Part shown: positions 23,400 to 36,700 of the stretch, in pieces
Position numbering within the stretch: the stretch's first letter is position 1
Layout of the letters: every line of letters begins with the position of its first letter
NCBI GenBank assembly: GCA_023053685.1
Contig: JALIGW010000057.1
Location: 3,754,210 to 3,818,209, forward strand
Source of the DNA: Diadophis punctatus similis
Taxonomy: Eukaryota; Chordata; Lepidosauria; Squamata; Dipsadidae
Length of the DNA: 64,000 bases
Direction: 5' to 3'
The notes under the pieces: model-generated
Database searches by the model: none
What the model saw: only the letters and a program-made list of their open reading frames with translations
What the model was told of the DNA's origin: nothing
Made by a program: the position numbers and the translations under genes

Positions 23400-26300
23400 G
23401 GTGTATGCTGAAATCTGCCTTGCAATTTCTCTCTAGCTGACTTTTCCAGATGTGCAGAAGCTGAGTTCAAAGATTATGGTGAAATCTACCACATCAATTT
23501 CTCTCCAGCTGACATTTTCCAGACATGCAGAAGCAGAGTTCCAGGATTGTGCTGAAAACCACCACATCAATTTCTCTCTAGCTGACTTTTCCAGATGTGC
23601 AGAAGCAGAGTTCCAGGATTATGCTGAACTCTGCCTTGCAATTTATCTCTAGCTGACTTTTCCAGATGTGCAGAAGCAGAGTTCCAGGATTATGCTGAAA
23701 TCTACATCAATTTCTTTCTAGCTGACATTTTCCAGATTCTCAGAAGCAGAGTTCCAGGATTATGCTGAAATCTACCAGCTCAATTTCTCTCTAGCTGACG
23801 TTTTCCACATATGCAGAAGCAGAGTACAAAGATTATGCTGAAATCTACATCAATTTCTCTCTAGCTGACGTTTTCCACATATGCAGAAGCAGAGTTCCAG
23901 GATTATGCTGAAAACCACCACATCAATTTCTCTCTAGCTGACTTTCCCAGGTGTGCAGGAGAGTTCCAGGAGTATGCTGAAATCTGCCTTGCAATTTCTC
24001 TCTCGCTGACATTTTGCAGATGTGCAGAAGCAGAGTTCCAGGATTATGCTGAAAACCACCACATCAATTTCTCTCTAGCTGACTTTCCCAGGTGTGCAGA
24101 AGCAGAGGTCCAGGATTATGCTGAAATCTGCCTTGCAATTTCTCTCTAGCTGACTTTTCCAGATGTGCAGGAGAGTTCCAGGATTATGCTGAAATCTACA
24201 TCAATTTCTCTCAAGCAGACATTTTCCAGATGTACAGAAGCAGAGTTCCAGGTGTATGCTGAAATCTGCCTTGCAATTTCTCTCTAGCTGACTTTTCCAG
24301 ATGTGCAGGAGAGTTCCAGGATTATGCTGAAATCTACATCAATTGCTCTCTAGCTGACATTTTCCAGATGTACAGAAGCAGAGTTCAAAGATTATGGTGA
24401 AATCTACCACATCAATTTCTCTCTAGCTGACTTTTCCAGATGTGCAGAAGCAGAGTTCCAGGATTATGCTGAACTCTGCCTTGCAATTTATCTCTAGCTG
24501 ACTTTTCCAGATGTGCAGAAGCAGAGTTCCAGGATTATGCTGAAATCTACATCAATTTCTTTCTAGCTGACATTTTCCAGATTCTCAGAAGCAGAGTTCC
24601 AGGATTATGCTGAAATCTACCAGCTCAATTTCTCTCTATCTGATGTTTTCCACATATGCAGAAGCAGAGTACAAAGATTATGCTGAAATCTACCACATCA
24701 ATTTCTCTCTAGCTGACATTTTCCAAATGTACGGAAGCAGAGTTCAAAGATTATGCTGAAATCTACATCAATTTATCTCGAGCTGACGTTTTCCACATAT
24801 GCAGAAGCAGAGTTCCAGGATTATGCTGAAAACCACCACATCAATTTCTCTCTAGCTGACTTTCCCAGGTGTGCAGAAGCAGAGGTCCAGGATTATACTG
24901 AAATCTGCCTTGCAATTTCTCTCTAGCTGACTTTTCCAGATGTGCAGGAGAGTTCCAGGATTATGCTGAAATCTACATCAATTTCTCTCTAGCTGACATT
25001 TTCCAGATGTGCAGAAGCAGAGTTCCAGGATTATGCTGGAATCTGCCTTGCAATTATTCTCTAGCTGACATTTTCCAGATGTTCGGAAGCAGAGAGCAAA
25101 GATTATGCTGAGATATACCACATAAATTTTCCCCAGCTGACATTTTCCAGATGTGCAGAAGCAGAGTTCAAAGATTATGCTGAAATCTACCACATCAATT
25201 TCTCTCTAGTTTACATTTTCCAGATGTGCACAAGCAGAGTTCCAGTATTATGCTGAAATCTGCCTCTGCATTTCCCCTCTAGCTGACATTTTCCAGATGT
25301 GCGGAAGCAGAGTTCAAAGATTATGCTGAAATCTGCCTCTGCATTTTCTTTCTAGCTGACATTTTCTAGATGTGTGGAAGCAGAGTTCCAAGATTATGCT
25401 GAAATCTACGACATGAATTTTTCTCTAGCTTACATTTTCTAGATGTGCAGAAGCAGAGTTCCAGCATTATGCTGAAATCTGCCACATAAACTTCTCTCTA
25501 GCTGACATTTGCCAGATGTGAAGAAGCAGATTTCCAGGATTATGCTGAAATCAGTCTCTGCATTTTCTCTCTAGCTGACATTTTCCAAATGTGCGGAAGC
25601 AAAGTTCAAAGATTATGCTGAAATCTGCCTTGCAATTTGTCTCCAAGTGAAAATTTCCAGATGTGGAGAAGCAGAGTTCAGAGATTATGCTGAAATCTAC
25701 CACATCAATTTCTCTCTAGCTTACATTTTCCAGATGTGCAGAAGCAGAGTTCCAGGATTATGCTGGAATCTGCCTTGCAATTATTCTCTAGCTGACATTT
25801 TCCAGATGTTCGGAAGCAGAGAGCAAAGATTATGCTGAGATATACCACATAAATTTTCCCCAGCTGACATTTTCCAGATGTGAAGAAGCAGAGTTCAAAG
25901 ATTATGCTGAAATCTACCACATAAATTCCTATCTAGCTGTCATTTTTCAGATGTGCTGAAGCAGAGTTCCAGGATTATGCTGAAATCTACCACATCAATT
26001 TCTCTCTAGTTTACATTTTCCAGATGTGCACAAGCAGAGTTCCAGTATTATGCTGAAATCTGCCTCTGCATTTCCCCTCTAGCTGACATTTTCCAGATGT
26101 GCGGAAGCAGAGTTCAAAGATTATGCTGAAATCTGCCTCTGCATTTTCTTTCTAGCTGACATTTTCTAGATGTGCAGAAGCAGAGTTCCAGCATTATGCT
26201 GAAATCTACCACATAAACTTCTCTCTAGCTGACATTTGCCAGATGTGAAGAAGCAGATTTCCAGGATTATGCTGAAATCTGCCTCTGCATTTTCCCTCTA

Positions 26301-27048
26301 GCTGACATTTTCCAGATGTGAAGAAGCAGAGTTCAAAGATTATGCTGAAATCTACCAGCTCAATTTCTCTCAAGCTGACATTTTCCAGATGTACAGAAGC
26401 AGAGTTCCAGATGTATGCTGAAATCTGCCTTGCAATTTCTCTCTAGCTGACATTTTGCAGATGTGCAGAAGAAGAGTTCCAGGATTATGCTGAAAACCAC
26501 CACATCAATTTCTCTCTAGCTGACTTTCCCAGATGTGCAGAAGCACATATCCAGGATTATGCTGAAATCTGCCTTGTAATTTCTCTCTAGCTGACTTTTC
26601 CAGATGTGCAGGAGTGTTCCAGGATTATGCTGAAATCTACATCAATTTATCTCAAGCTGACATTTTCCAGATCTACAGAAGCAGAGTTCCAGGTGTATGC
26701 TGAAAACTGCCTTGCAATTTCTCTCTAGCTGACATTTCGCAGATGTTCAGAAGCAGAGTTCAAGGATTATGCTGAAAACCACCACATCAATTTCTCTCTA
26801 GCTGACTTTCCCAGGTGTGCAGAAGCAGAGGTCCAGGATTATGCTGAAATCTGCCTTGCAATTTCTCTCTAGCTGACTTTTCCAGATCTGCAGGAGAGTT
26901 CCAGGATTATGCTGAAATCTACATCAATTTCTCTCAAGCTGACATTTTCCAGATGTGCAGAAGCAGAGTTCAAAGATTATGCTGAAATCTACATCAATTT
27001 CTCTCAAGCTGACATTTTCCAGATGTACAGAAGCAGAGGTCCAGGTGT
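23400..27048. repeat. Minisatellite block S4 (segment type A)
   Basis: About 51 monomers, matching S1 at an offset of 17807 falling to 17663 after loss of about two monomers near 24400. Confidence 0.95.
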
Positions 27049-27846
27049 TGTGGTGGTCTCCCATGAGAAATGAGACACGCAGGCAGGTATCTGGGGACGG
27101 GAGCACAGAATCTTCTGTGTAACCATCTTTTATTACAGTTCAGTTCATATCCAGTTACATTCTTATGACAATGTTAGTAAGGGGTGGGTATATACCATAT
27201 ATGGTCATATTGTTAGTCTATTCCTGAGTACACATCCTTTAGGTAACTTATACATTCGGGTCACGTATCTATGCATTCAGGTCACGTAGGCACCGGGGTC
27301 AGGAGATTTCAGATGAGATGAGTCACATCCTGCTTTCCTGTCCAGATTAGTGCCATTGTCCTAATAGTTAATGAGGTATCCATTACACCGGCTGAAGTAA
27401 AGTACTTTGTTCCCAAATTAATCCCACATCTCCTCCTTTTTTGTTTTATGAAACGGTCCATCCTCCAATTCCAGAAGGGCTTTGGTTTCGCTGATTAGAA
27501 TGTCCTTCCTGTTGGAGAAAAGCAAGTTTTTGCACAACTGCAGGAGAGAGGGGAGACATTGGATACAACAACACAACAATATTAATAATACCACAATAAT
27601 TATAACCGTTGGTATGAGTGACCTCAGCCAACTCCCAACAGGTAGCCAGGACCATAAGGCATCCCAGATGTCAATGATGCCACTTCCTTCTCCGGCCAGG
27701 GGGTTGACCATGTTCTCCATATGCTCAATTGTGTGTGTGATGTTATATTTAAAGTCAGATACATAAGCATAACAATGTTAATGAATTAAAACACAAACAC
27801 ATCCTTTAGCAGTAGTAAAGTACTTTGTTCCCAAATTAATCCCACA
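27049..27846 (-). mobile_element. ERV cassette 5
   Basis: LTR at 27049-27428, CArG at 27195-27204, GGTGT at 27044-27048 and 27847-27851. Variant CTGTCCAGATTAG as in cassettes 1 and 4. A private T-to-A change at about 27752 (TTTAAAGTCAG) lies in the env part. Confidence 0.93.
27418..27812 (-). pseudogene. env: env TM-tail fragment (cassette 5)
   Basis: Open 100-codon frame from 27720 to 27418. The private change noted for cassette 5 lies upstream of this frame's first Met. Confidence 0.85.
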
Positions 27847-30800
27847 GGTGTATGCTGAAATCTGCCTTGCAATTTCTCTCTAGCTGACTTTTCCAGATGT
27901 GCAGAAGCTGAGTTCAAAGATTATGGTGAAATCTACCACATCAATTTCTCTCTAGCTGACATTTTCCAGACATGCAGAAGCAGAGTTCCAGGATTGTGCT
28001 GAAAACCACCACATCAATTTCTCTCTAGCTGACTTTTCCAGATGTGCAGAAGCAGAGTTCCAGGATTATGCTGAACTCTGCCTTGCAATTTATCTCTAGC
28101 TGACTTTTCCAGATGTGCAGAAGCAGAGTTCCAGGATTATGCTGAAATCTACATCAATTTCTTTCTAGCTGACATTTTCCAGATTCTCAGAAGCAGAGTT
28201 CCAGGATTATGCTGAAATCTACCAGCTCAATTTCTCTCTAGCTGACGTTTTCCACATATGCAGAAGCAGAGTACAAAGATTATGCTGAAATCTACATCAA
28301 TTTCTCTCTAGCTGACGTTTTCCACATATGCAGAAGCAGAGTTCCAGGATTATGCTGAAAACCACCACATCAATTTCTCTCTAGCTGACTTTCCCAGGTG
28401 TGCAGGAGAGTTCCAGGAGTATGCTGAAATCTGCCTTGCAATTTCTCTCTCGCTGACATTTTGCAGATGTGCAGAAGCAGAGTTCCAGGATTATGCTGAA
28501 AACCACCACATCAATTTCTCTCTAGCTGACTTTCCCAGGTGTGCAGAAGCAGAGGTCCAGGATTATGCTGAAATCTGCCTTGCAATTTCTCTCTAGCTGA
28601 CTTTTCCAGATGTGCAGGAGAGTTCCAGGATTATGCTGAAATCTACATCAATTTCTCTCAAGCAGACATTTTCCAGATGTACAGAAGCAGAGTTCCAGGT
28701 GTATGCTGAAATCTGCCTTGCAATTTCTCTCTAGCTGACTTTTCCAGATGTGCAGGAGAGTTCCAGGATTATGCTGAAATCTACATCAATTGCTCTCTAG
28801 CTGACATTTTCCAGATGTACAGAAGCAGAGTTCAAAGATTATGGTGAAATCTACCACATCAATTTCTCTCTAGGTGACATTTTCCAGACATGCAGAAGCA
28901 GAGTTCCAGGATTGTGCTGAAAACCACCACATCAATTTCTCTCTAGCTGACTTTTCCAGATGTACAGAAGCAGAGTGCCAGGGTTTTGCTGTAACCACTA
29001 CATCAATTTCTCTCTAGCTGACTTTTCCAGATGTGCAGAAGCAGAGTTCCAGGATTATGCTGAACTCTGCCTTGCAATTTATCTCTAGCTGACTTTTCCA
29101 GATGTGCAGAAGCAGAGTTCCAGGATTATGCTGAAATCTACATCAATTTCTTTCTAGCTGACATTTTCCAGATTCTCAGAAGCAGAGTTCCAGGATTATG
29201 CTGAAATCTACCAGCTCAATTTCTCTCTATCTGATGTTTTCCACATATGCAGAAGCAGAGTACAAAGATTATGCTGAAATCTACCACATCAATTTCTCTC
29301 TAGCTGACATTTTCCAAATGTACGGAAGCAGAGTTCAAAGATTATGCTGAAATCTACATCAATTTATCTCGAGCTGACGTTTTCCACATATGCAGAAGCA
29401 GAGTTCCAGGATTATGCTGAAAACCACCACATCAATTTCTCTCTAGCTGACTTTCCCAGGTGTGCAGAAGCAGAGGTCCAGGATTATACTGAAATCTGCC
29501 TTGCAATTTCTCTCTAGCTGACTTTTCCAGATGTGCAGGAGAGTTCCAGGATTATGCTGAAATCTACATCAATTTCTCTCTAGCTGACATTTTCCAGATG
29601 TGCAGAAGCAGAGTTCCAGGATTATGCTGGAATCTGCCTTGCAATTATTCTCTAGCTGACATTTTCCAGATGTTCGGAAGCAGAGAGCAAAGATTATGCT
29701 GAGATATACCACATAAATTTTCCCCAGCTGACATTTTCCAGATGTGCAGAAGCAGAGTTCAAAGATTATGCTGAAATCTACCACATCAATTTCTCTCTAG
29801 TTTACATTTTCCAGATGTGCACAAGCAGAGTTCCAGTATTATGCTGAAATCTGCCTCTGCATTTCCCCTCTAGCTGACATTTTCCAGATGTGCGGAAGCA
29901 GAGTTCAAAGATTATGCTGAAATCTGCCTCTGCATTTTCTTTCTAGCTGACATTTTCTAGATGTGTGGAAGCAGAGTTCCAAGATTATGCTGAAATCTAC
30001 GACATGAATTTCTCTCTAGCTTACATTTTCTAGATGTGCAGAAGCAGAGTTCCAGCATTATGCTGAAATCTGCCACATAAACTTCTCTCTAGCTGACATT
30101 TGCCAGATGTGAAGAAGCAGATTTCCAGGATTATGCTGAAATCAGTCTCTGCATTTTCTCTCTAGCTGACATTTTCCAAATGTGCGGAAGCAAAGTTCAA
30201 AGATTATGCTGAAATCTGCCTTGCAATTTGTCTCCAAGTGAAAATTTCCAGATGTGGAGAAGCAGAGTTCAGAGATTATGCTGAAATCTACCACATCAAT
30301 TTCTCTCTAGCTTACATTTTCCAGATGTGCAGAAGCAGAGTTCCAGGATTATGCTGGAATCTGCCTTGCAATTATTCTCTAGCTGACATTTTCCAGATGT
30401 TCGGAAGCAGAGAGCAAAGATTATGCTGAGATATACCACATAAATTTTCCCCAGCTGACATTTTCCAGATGTGAAGAAGCAGAGTTCAAAGATTATGCTG
30501 AAATCTACCACATAAATTCCTATCTAGCTGTCATTTTTCAGATGTGCTGAAGCAGAGTTCCAGGATTATGCTGAAATCTACCACATCAATTTCTCTCTAG
30601 TTTACATTTTCCAGATGTGCACAAGCAGAGTTCCAGTATTATGCTGAAATCTGCCTCTGCATTTCCCCTCTAGCTGACATTTGCCAGATGTGAAGAAGCA
30701 GATTTCCAGGATTATGCTGAAATCTGCCTCTGCATTTTCCCTCTAGCTGACATTTTCCAGATGTGAAGAAGCAGAGTTCAAAGATTATGCTGAAATCTAC

Positions 30801-32932
30801 CACATAAATTCCTATCAAGCTGTCATTTTTCAGATGTGCTGAAGCAGAGTTCCAGGATTATGCTGAAATCTATGACATCAATTTCTCTCTAGCTTACATT
30901 TTCCAGATGTGCAGAAGAACAGTTCCAGTTTTATGCTGAAATCTGCCTTGAAATTATTCTCTAGCTGACATTTTCCATATGTTCGGAAGCAGAGTTCAAA
31001 GATTATGCTGAAATATACCACATAAATTTTCCCCAGCTGACATTTTCCAGATGTGCAGAAGCAGAGTTCCAGCATTATGCTGAAATCAGCCTCTGCATGT
31101 TCTCTCTAGCTTTCATTTTCCAGATGTGGAGAAGCAGATTTTAAGGATTATGCTGAAATCTGCCTTGCATTTTGTCTCCAAGTGAAATTTTCCAGATGTG
31201 AAGAAGCAGAGTTCCAGGATTATGCTGAAATCTGCCTCTGCATTTTCCCTCTAGCTGACATTTTCCAGATGTGCAGAAGAAGAGTTCCAGGATTATGCTG
31301 AAAACCACCACATCAATTTCTCTCTAGCTGACTTTCCCAGATGTGCAGAAGCACATATCCAGGATTATGCTGAAATCTGCCTTGTAATTTCTCTCTAGCT
31401 GACTTTTCCAGATGTGCAGGAGTGTTCCAGGATTATGCTGAAATCTACATCAATTTATCTCAAGCTGACATTTTCCAGATGTACAGAAGCAGAGTTCCAG
31501 GTGTATGCTGAAAACTGCCTTGCAATTTCTCTCTAGCTGACATTTCGCAGATGTTCAGAAGCAGAGTTCAAGGATTATGCTGAAAACCACCACATCAATT
31601 TCTCTCTAGCTGACTTTCCCAGGTGTGCAGAAGCAGAGTTCCAGCATTATGCTGAAATCAGCCTCTGCATGTTCTCTCTAGCTGACATTTTCCACATGTG
31701 CAGAAGCAGAGTTCCAACATTATGCTGAAATCTGCCTTGCAATTTCTCTCTAGCTGACATTTTCCAGATGTGCAGAAGCAGAGTTCCAGCATTATGCTGA
31801 AATCAGCTTCTGCATGTTCTCTCTAGCTGACATTTTCCACATGTGCAGAAGCAGAGTTCCAACATTATGCTGAAATCTGCCTTGCAATTTCTCTCTAGCT
31901 GACATTTGCCAGATGTGCAGAAGCAGAGTTCCAAGATTATGCTGAAACCACCACATCAATTTCTCTCTAGCTGACATTTGCCAGATGTGCAGAAGCAGAG
32001 TTCAAAATTATGCTGAAATCTACCACATCAATTTCTCTCTATCTTACATTTTCCAGATGTACAGAACCAGAGTTCCAGGATTATGCCGAAATCTGCCTCT
32101 GCATTTTCCCTCTAGCTGACATTTTCCAGATGTGTGGAAGCAGAGCTCCAGGATTATGCTGAAATCTACATCAATTTCTTTCTAGCTGACATTTTCCAGA
32201 TTCTCAGAAGCAGAGTTCAAAGATTATGCTGAAATCTACCAGCTCAATTTCTCTCAAGCTGACATTTTCCAGATGTACAGAAGCAGAGTTCCAGGTGTAT
32301 GCTGAAATCTGCCTTGCAATTTCTCTCTAGCTGACATTTTGCAGATGTGCAGAAGAAGAGTTCCAGGATTATGCTGAAAACCACCACATCAATTTCTCTC
32401 TAGCTGACTTTCCCAGATGTGCAGAAGCACATATCCAGGATTATGCTGAAATCTGCCTTGTAATTTCTCTCTAGCTGACTTTTCCAGATGTGCAGGAGTG
32501 TTCCAGGATTATGCTGAAATCTACATCAATTTATCTCAAGCTGACATTTTCCAGATGTACAGAAGCAGAGTTCCAGGTGTATGCTGAAAACTGCCTTGCA
32601 ATTTCTCTCTAGCTGACATTTCGCAGATGTTCAGAAGCAGAGTTCAAGGATTATGCTGAAAACCACCACATCAATTTCTCTCTAGCTGACTTTCCCAGGT
32701 GTGCAGAAGCAGAGGTCCAGGATTATGCTGAAATCTGCCTTGCAATTTCTCTCTAGCTGACTTTTCCAGATCTGCAGGAGAGTTCCAGGATTATGCTGAA
32801 ATCTACATCAATTTCTCTCAAGCTGACATTTTCCAGATGTGCAGAAGCAGAGTTCAAAGATTATGCTGAAATCTACATCAATTTCTCTCAAGCTGACATT
32901 TTCCAGATGTACAGAAGCAGAGGTCCAGGTGT
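27847..32932. repeat. Minisatellite block S5 (segment type B)
   Basis: About 71 monomers, matching S2 at offsets stepping 17663, 17594, 17448, so about three monomers have been lost in two places. Confidence 0.95.
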
Positions 32933-33730
32933 TGTGGTGGTCTCCCATGAGAAATGAGACACGCAGGCAGGTATCTGGGGACGGGAGCACAGAATCCTCT
33001 GTGTAACCATCTTTTATTACAGTTCAGTTCATATCCAGTTACATTCTTATGACAATGTTAGTAAGGGGTGGGTATATACCATATATGGTCATATTGTTAG
33101 TCTATTCCTGAGTACACATCCTTTAGGTAACTTATACATTCGGGTCACGTATCTATGCATTCAGGTCACGTAGGCACCGGGGTCAGGAGATTTCAGATGA
33201 GATGAGTCACATCCTGCTTTCCTGTCCTGATTAGTGCCATTGTCCTAATAGTTAATGAGGTATCCATTACACCGGCTGAAGTAAAGTACTTTGTTCCCAA
33301 ATTAATCCCACATCTCCTCCTTTTTTGTTTTATGAAACGGTCCATCCTCCAATTCCAGAAGGGCTTTGGTTTCGCTGATTAGAATGTCCTTCCTGTTGGA
33401 GAAAAGCAAGTTTTTGCACAACTGCAGGAGAGAGGGGAGACATTGGATACAACAACACAACAATATTAATAATACCACAATAATTATAACCGTTGGTATG
33501 AGTGACCTCAGCCAACTCCCAACAGGTAGCCAGGACCATAAGGCATCCCAGATGTCAATGATGCCACTTCCTTCTCCGGCCAGGGGGTTGACCATGTTCT
33601 CCATATGCTCAATTGTGTGTGTGATGTTATATTTATAGTCAGATACATAAGCATAACAATGTTAATGAATTAAAACACAAACACATCCTTTAGCAGTAGT
33701 AAAGTACTTTGTTCCCAAATTAATCCCACA
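32933..33730 (-). mobile_element. ERV cassette 6
   Basis: LTR at 32933-33312, CArG at 33079-33088, GGTGT at 32928-32932 and 33731-33735. Private change GAATCCTCTG (others GAATCTTCTG) in the R-U5 part. Confidence 0.93.
33302..33696 (-). pseudogene. env: env TM-tail fragment (cassette 6)
   Basis: Open 100-codon frame from 33604 to 33302. Confidence 0.85.
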
Positions 33731-36700
33731 GGTGTATGCTGAAATCTGCCTTGCAATTTCTCTCTAGCTGACTTTTCCAGATGTGCAGAAGCTGAGTTCA
33801 AAGATTATGGTGAAATCTACCACATCAATTTCTCTCTAGCTGACATTTTCCAGACATGCAGAAGCAGAGTTCCAGGATTGTGCTGAAAACCACCACATCA
33901 ATTTCTCTCTAGCTGACTTTTCCAGATGTGCAGAAGCAGAGTTCCAGGATTATGCTGAACTCTGCCTTGCAATTTATCTCTAGCTGACTTTTCCAGATGT
34001 GCAGAAGCAGAGTTCCAGGATTATGCTGAAATCTACATCAATTTCTTTCTAGCTGACATTTTCCAGATTCTCAGAAGCAGAGTTCCAGGATTATGCTGAA
34101 ATCTACCAGCTCAATTTCTCTCTAGCTGACGTTTTCCACATATGCAGAAGCAGAGTACAAAGATTATGCTGAAATCTACATCAATTTCTCTCTAGCTGAC
34201 GTTTTCCACATATGCAGAAGCAGAGTTCCAGGATTATGCTGAAAACCACCACATCAATTTCTCTCTAGCTGACTTTCCCAGGTGTGCAGGAGAGTTCCAG
34301 GAGTATGCTGAAATCTGCCTTGCAATTTCTCTCTCGCTGACATTTTGCAGATGTGCAGAAGCAGAGTTCCAGGATTATGCTGAAAACCACCACATCAATT
34401 TCTCTCTAGCTGACTTTCCCAGGTGTGCAGAAGCAGAGGTCCAGGATTATGCTGAAATCTGCCTTGCAATTTCTCTCTAGCTGACTTTTCCAGATGTGCA
34501 GGAGAGTTCCAGGATTATGCTGAAATCTACATCAATTTCTCTCAAGCAGACATTTTCCAGATGTACAGAAGCAGAGTTCCAGGTGTATGCTGAAATCTGC
34601 CTTGCAATTTCTCTCTAGCTGACTTTTCCAGATGTGCAGGAGAGTTCCAGGATTATGCTGAAATCTACATCAATTGCTCTCTAGCTGACATTTTCCAGAT
34701 GTACAGAAGCAGAGTTCAAAGATTATGGTGAAATCTACCACATCAATTTCTCTCTAGGTGACATTTTCCAGACATGCAGAAGCAGAGTTCCAGGATTGTG
34801 CTGAAAACCACCACATCAATTTCTCTCTAGCTGACTTTTCCAGATGTGCAAAAGCAGAGTGCCAGGGTTTTGCTGTAACCACTACATCAATTTCTCTCTA
34901 GCTGACTTTTCCAGATGTGCAGAAGCAGAGTTCCAGGATTATGCTGAACTCTGCCTTGCAATTTATCTCTAGCTGACTTTTCCAGATGTGCAGAAGCAGA
35001 GTTCCAGGATTATGCTGAAATCTACATCAATTTCTTTCTAGCTGACATTTTCCAGATTCTCAGAAGCAGAGTTCCAGGATTATGTTGAAATCTACCAGCT
35101 CAATTTCTCTCTATCTGACGTTTTCCACATATGCAGAAGCAGAGTACAAAGATTATGCTGAAATCTACCACATCAATTTCTCTCTAGCTTACATTTTCCA
35201 GATGTGCAGAAGCAGAGTTCCAGGATTATGCTGGAATCTGCCTTGCAATTATTCTCTAGCTGACATTTTCCAGATGTTCGGAAGCAGAGAGCAAAGATTA
35301 TGCTGAGATATACCACATAAATTTTCCCCAGCTGACATTTTCCAGATGTGCAGAAGCAGAGTTCAAAGATTATGCTGAAATCTACCACATCAATTTCTCT
35401 CTAGTTTACATTTTCCAGATGTGCACAAGCAGAGTTCCAGTATTATGCTGAAATCTGCCTCTGCATTTCCCCTCTAGCTGACATTTTCCAGATGTGCGGA
35501 AGCAGAGTTCAAAGATTATGCTGAAATCTGCCTCTGCATTTTCTTTCTAGCTGACATTTTCTAGATGTGTGGAAGCAGAGTTCCAAGATTATGCTGAAAT
35601 CTACGACATGAATTTCTCTCTAGCTTACATTTTCTAGATGTGCAGAAGCAGAGTTCCAGCATTATGCTGAAATCTGCCACATAAACTTCTCTCTAGCTGA
35701 CATTTGCCAGATGTGAAGAAGCAGATTTCCAGGATTATGCTGAAATCAGTCTCTGCATTTTCTCTCTAGCTGACATTTTCCAGATGTGCGGAAGCAAAGT
35801 TCAAAGATTATGCTGAAATCTGCCTTGCAATTTGTCTCCAAGTGAAAATTTCCAGATGTGGAGAAGCAGAGTTCAGAGATTATGCTGAAATCTACCACAT
35901 CAATTTCTCTCTAGCTTACATTTTCCAGATGTGCAGAAGCAGAGTTCCAGGATTATGCTGGAATCTGCCTTGCAATTATTCTCTAGCTGACATTTTCCAG
36001 ATGTTCAGAAGCAGAGAGCAAAGATTATGCTGAGATATACCACATAAATTTTCCCCAGCTGACATTTTCCAGATGTGCAGAAGCAGAGTTCAAAGATTAT
36101 GCTGAAATCTACCACATCAATTTCTCTCTAGTTTACATTTTCCAGATGTGCACAAGCAGAGTTCCAGTATTATGCTGAAATCTGCCTCTGCATTTCCCCT
36201 CTAGCTGACATTTTCCAGATGTGCGGAAGCAGAGTTCAAAGATTATGCTGAAATCTGCCTCTGCATTTTCTTTCTAGCTGACATTTTCTAGATGTGTGGA
36301 AGCAGAGTTCCAAGATTATGCTGAAATCTACGACATGAATTTCTCTCTAGCTTAAATTTTCTAGATGTGCAGAAGCAGAGTTCCAGCATTATGCTGAAAT
36401 CTGCCACATAAACTTCTCTCTAGCTGACATTTGCCAGATGTGAAGAAGCAGATTTCCAGGATTATGCTGAAATCAGTCTCTGCATTTTCTCTCTAGCTGA
36501 CATTTTCCAGATGTGCGGAAGCAAAGTTCAAAGATTATACTGAAATCTGCCTTGCAATTTGTCTCCAAGTGAAATTTTCCAGATGTTCAGAAGCAGAGTT
36601 CAGAGATTATGCTGAAATCTACCACATCAATCTCTCTCTAGCTGACTTTTCCAGATGTGCAGAAGCAGAGTTCCAGGATTATGCTGAAATCTACCACATC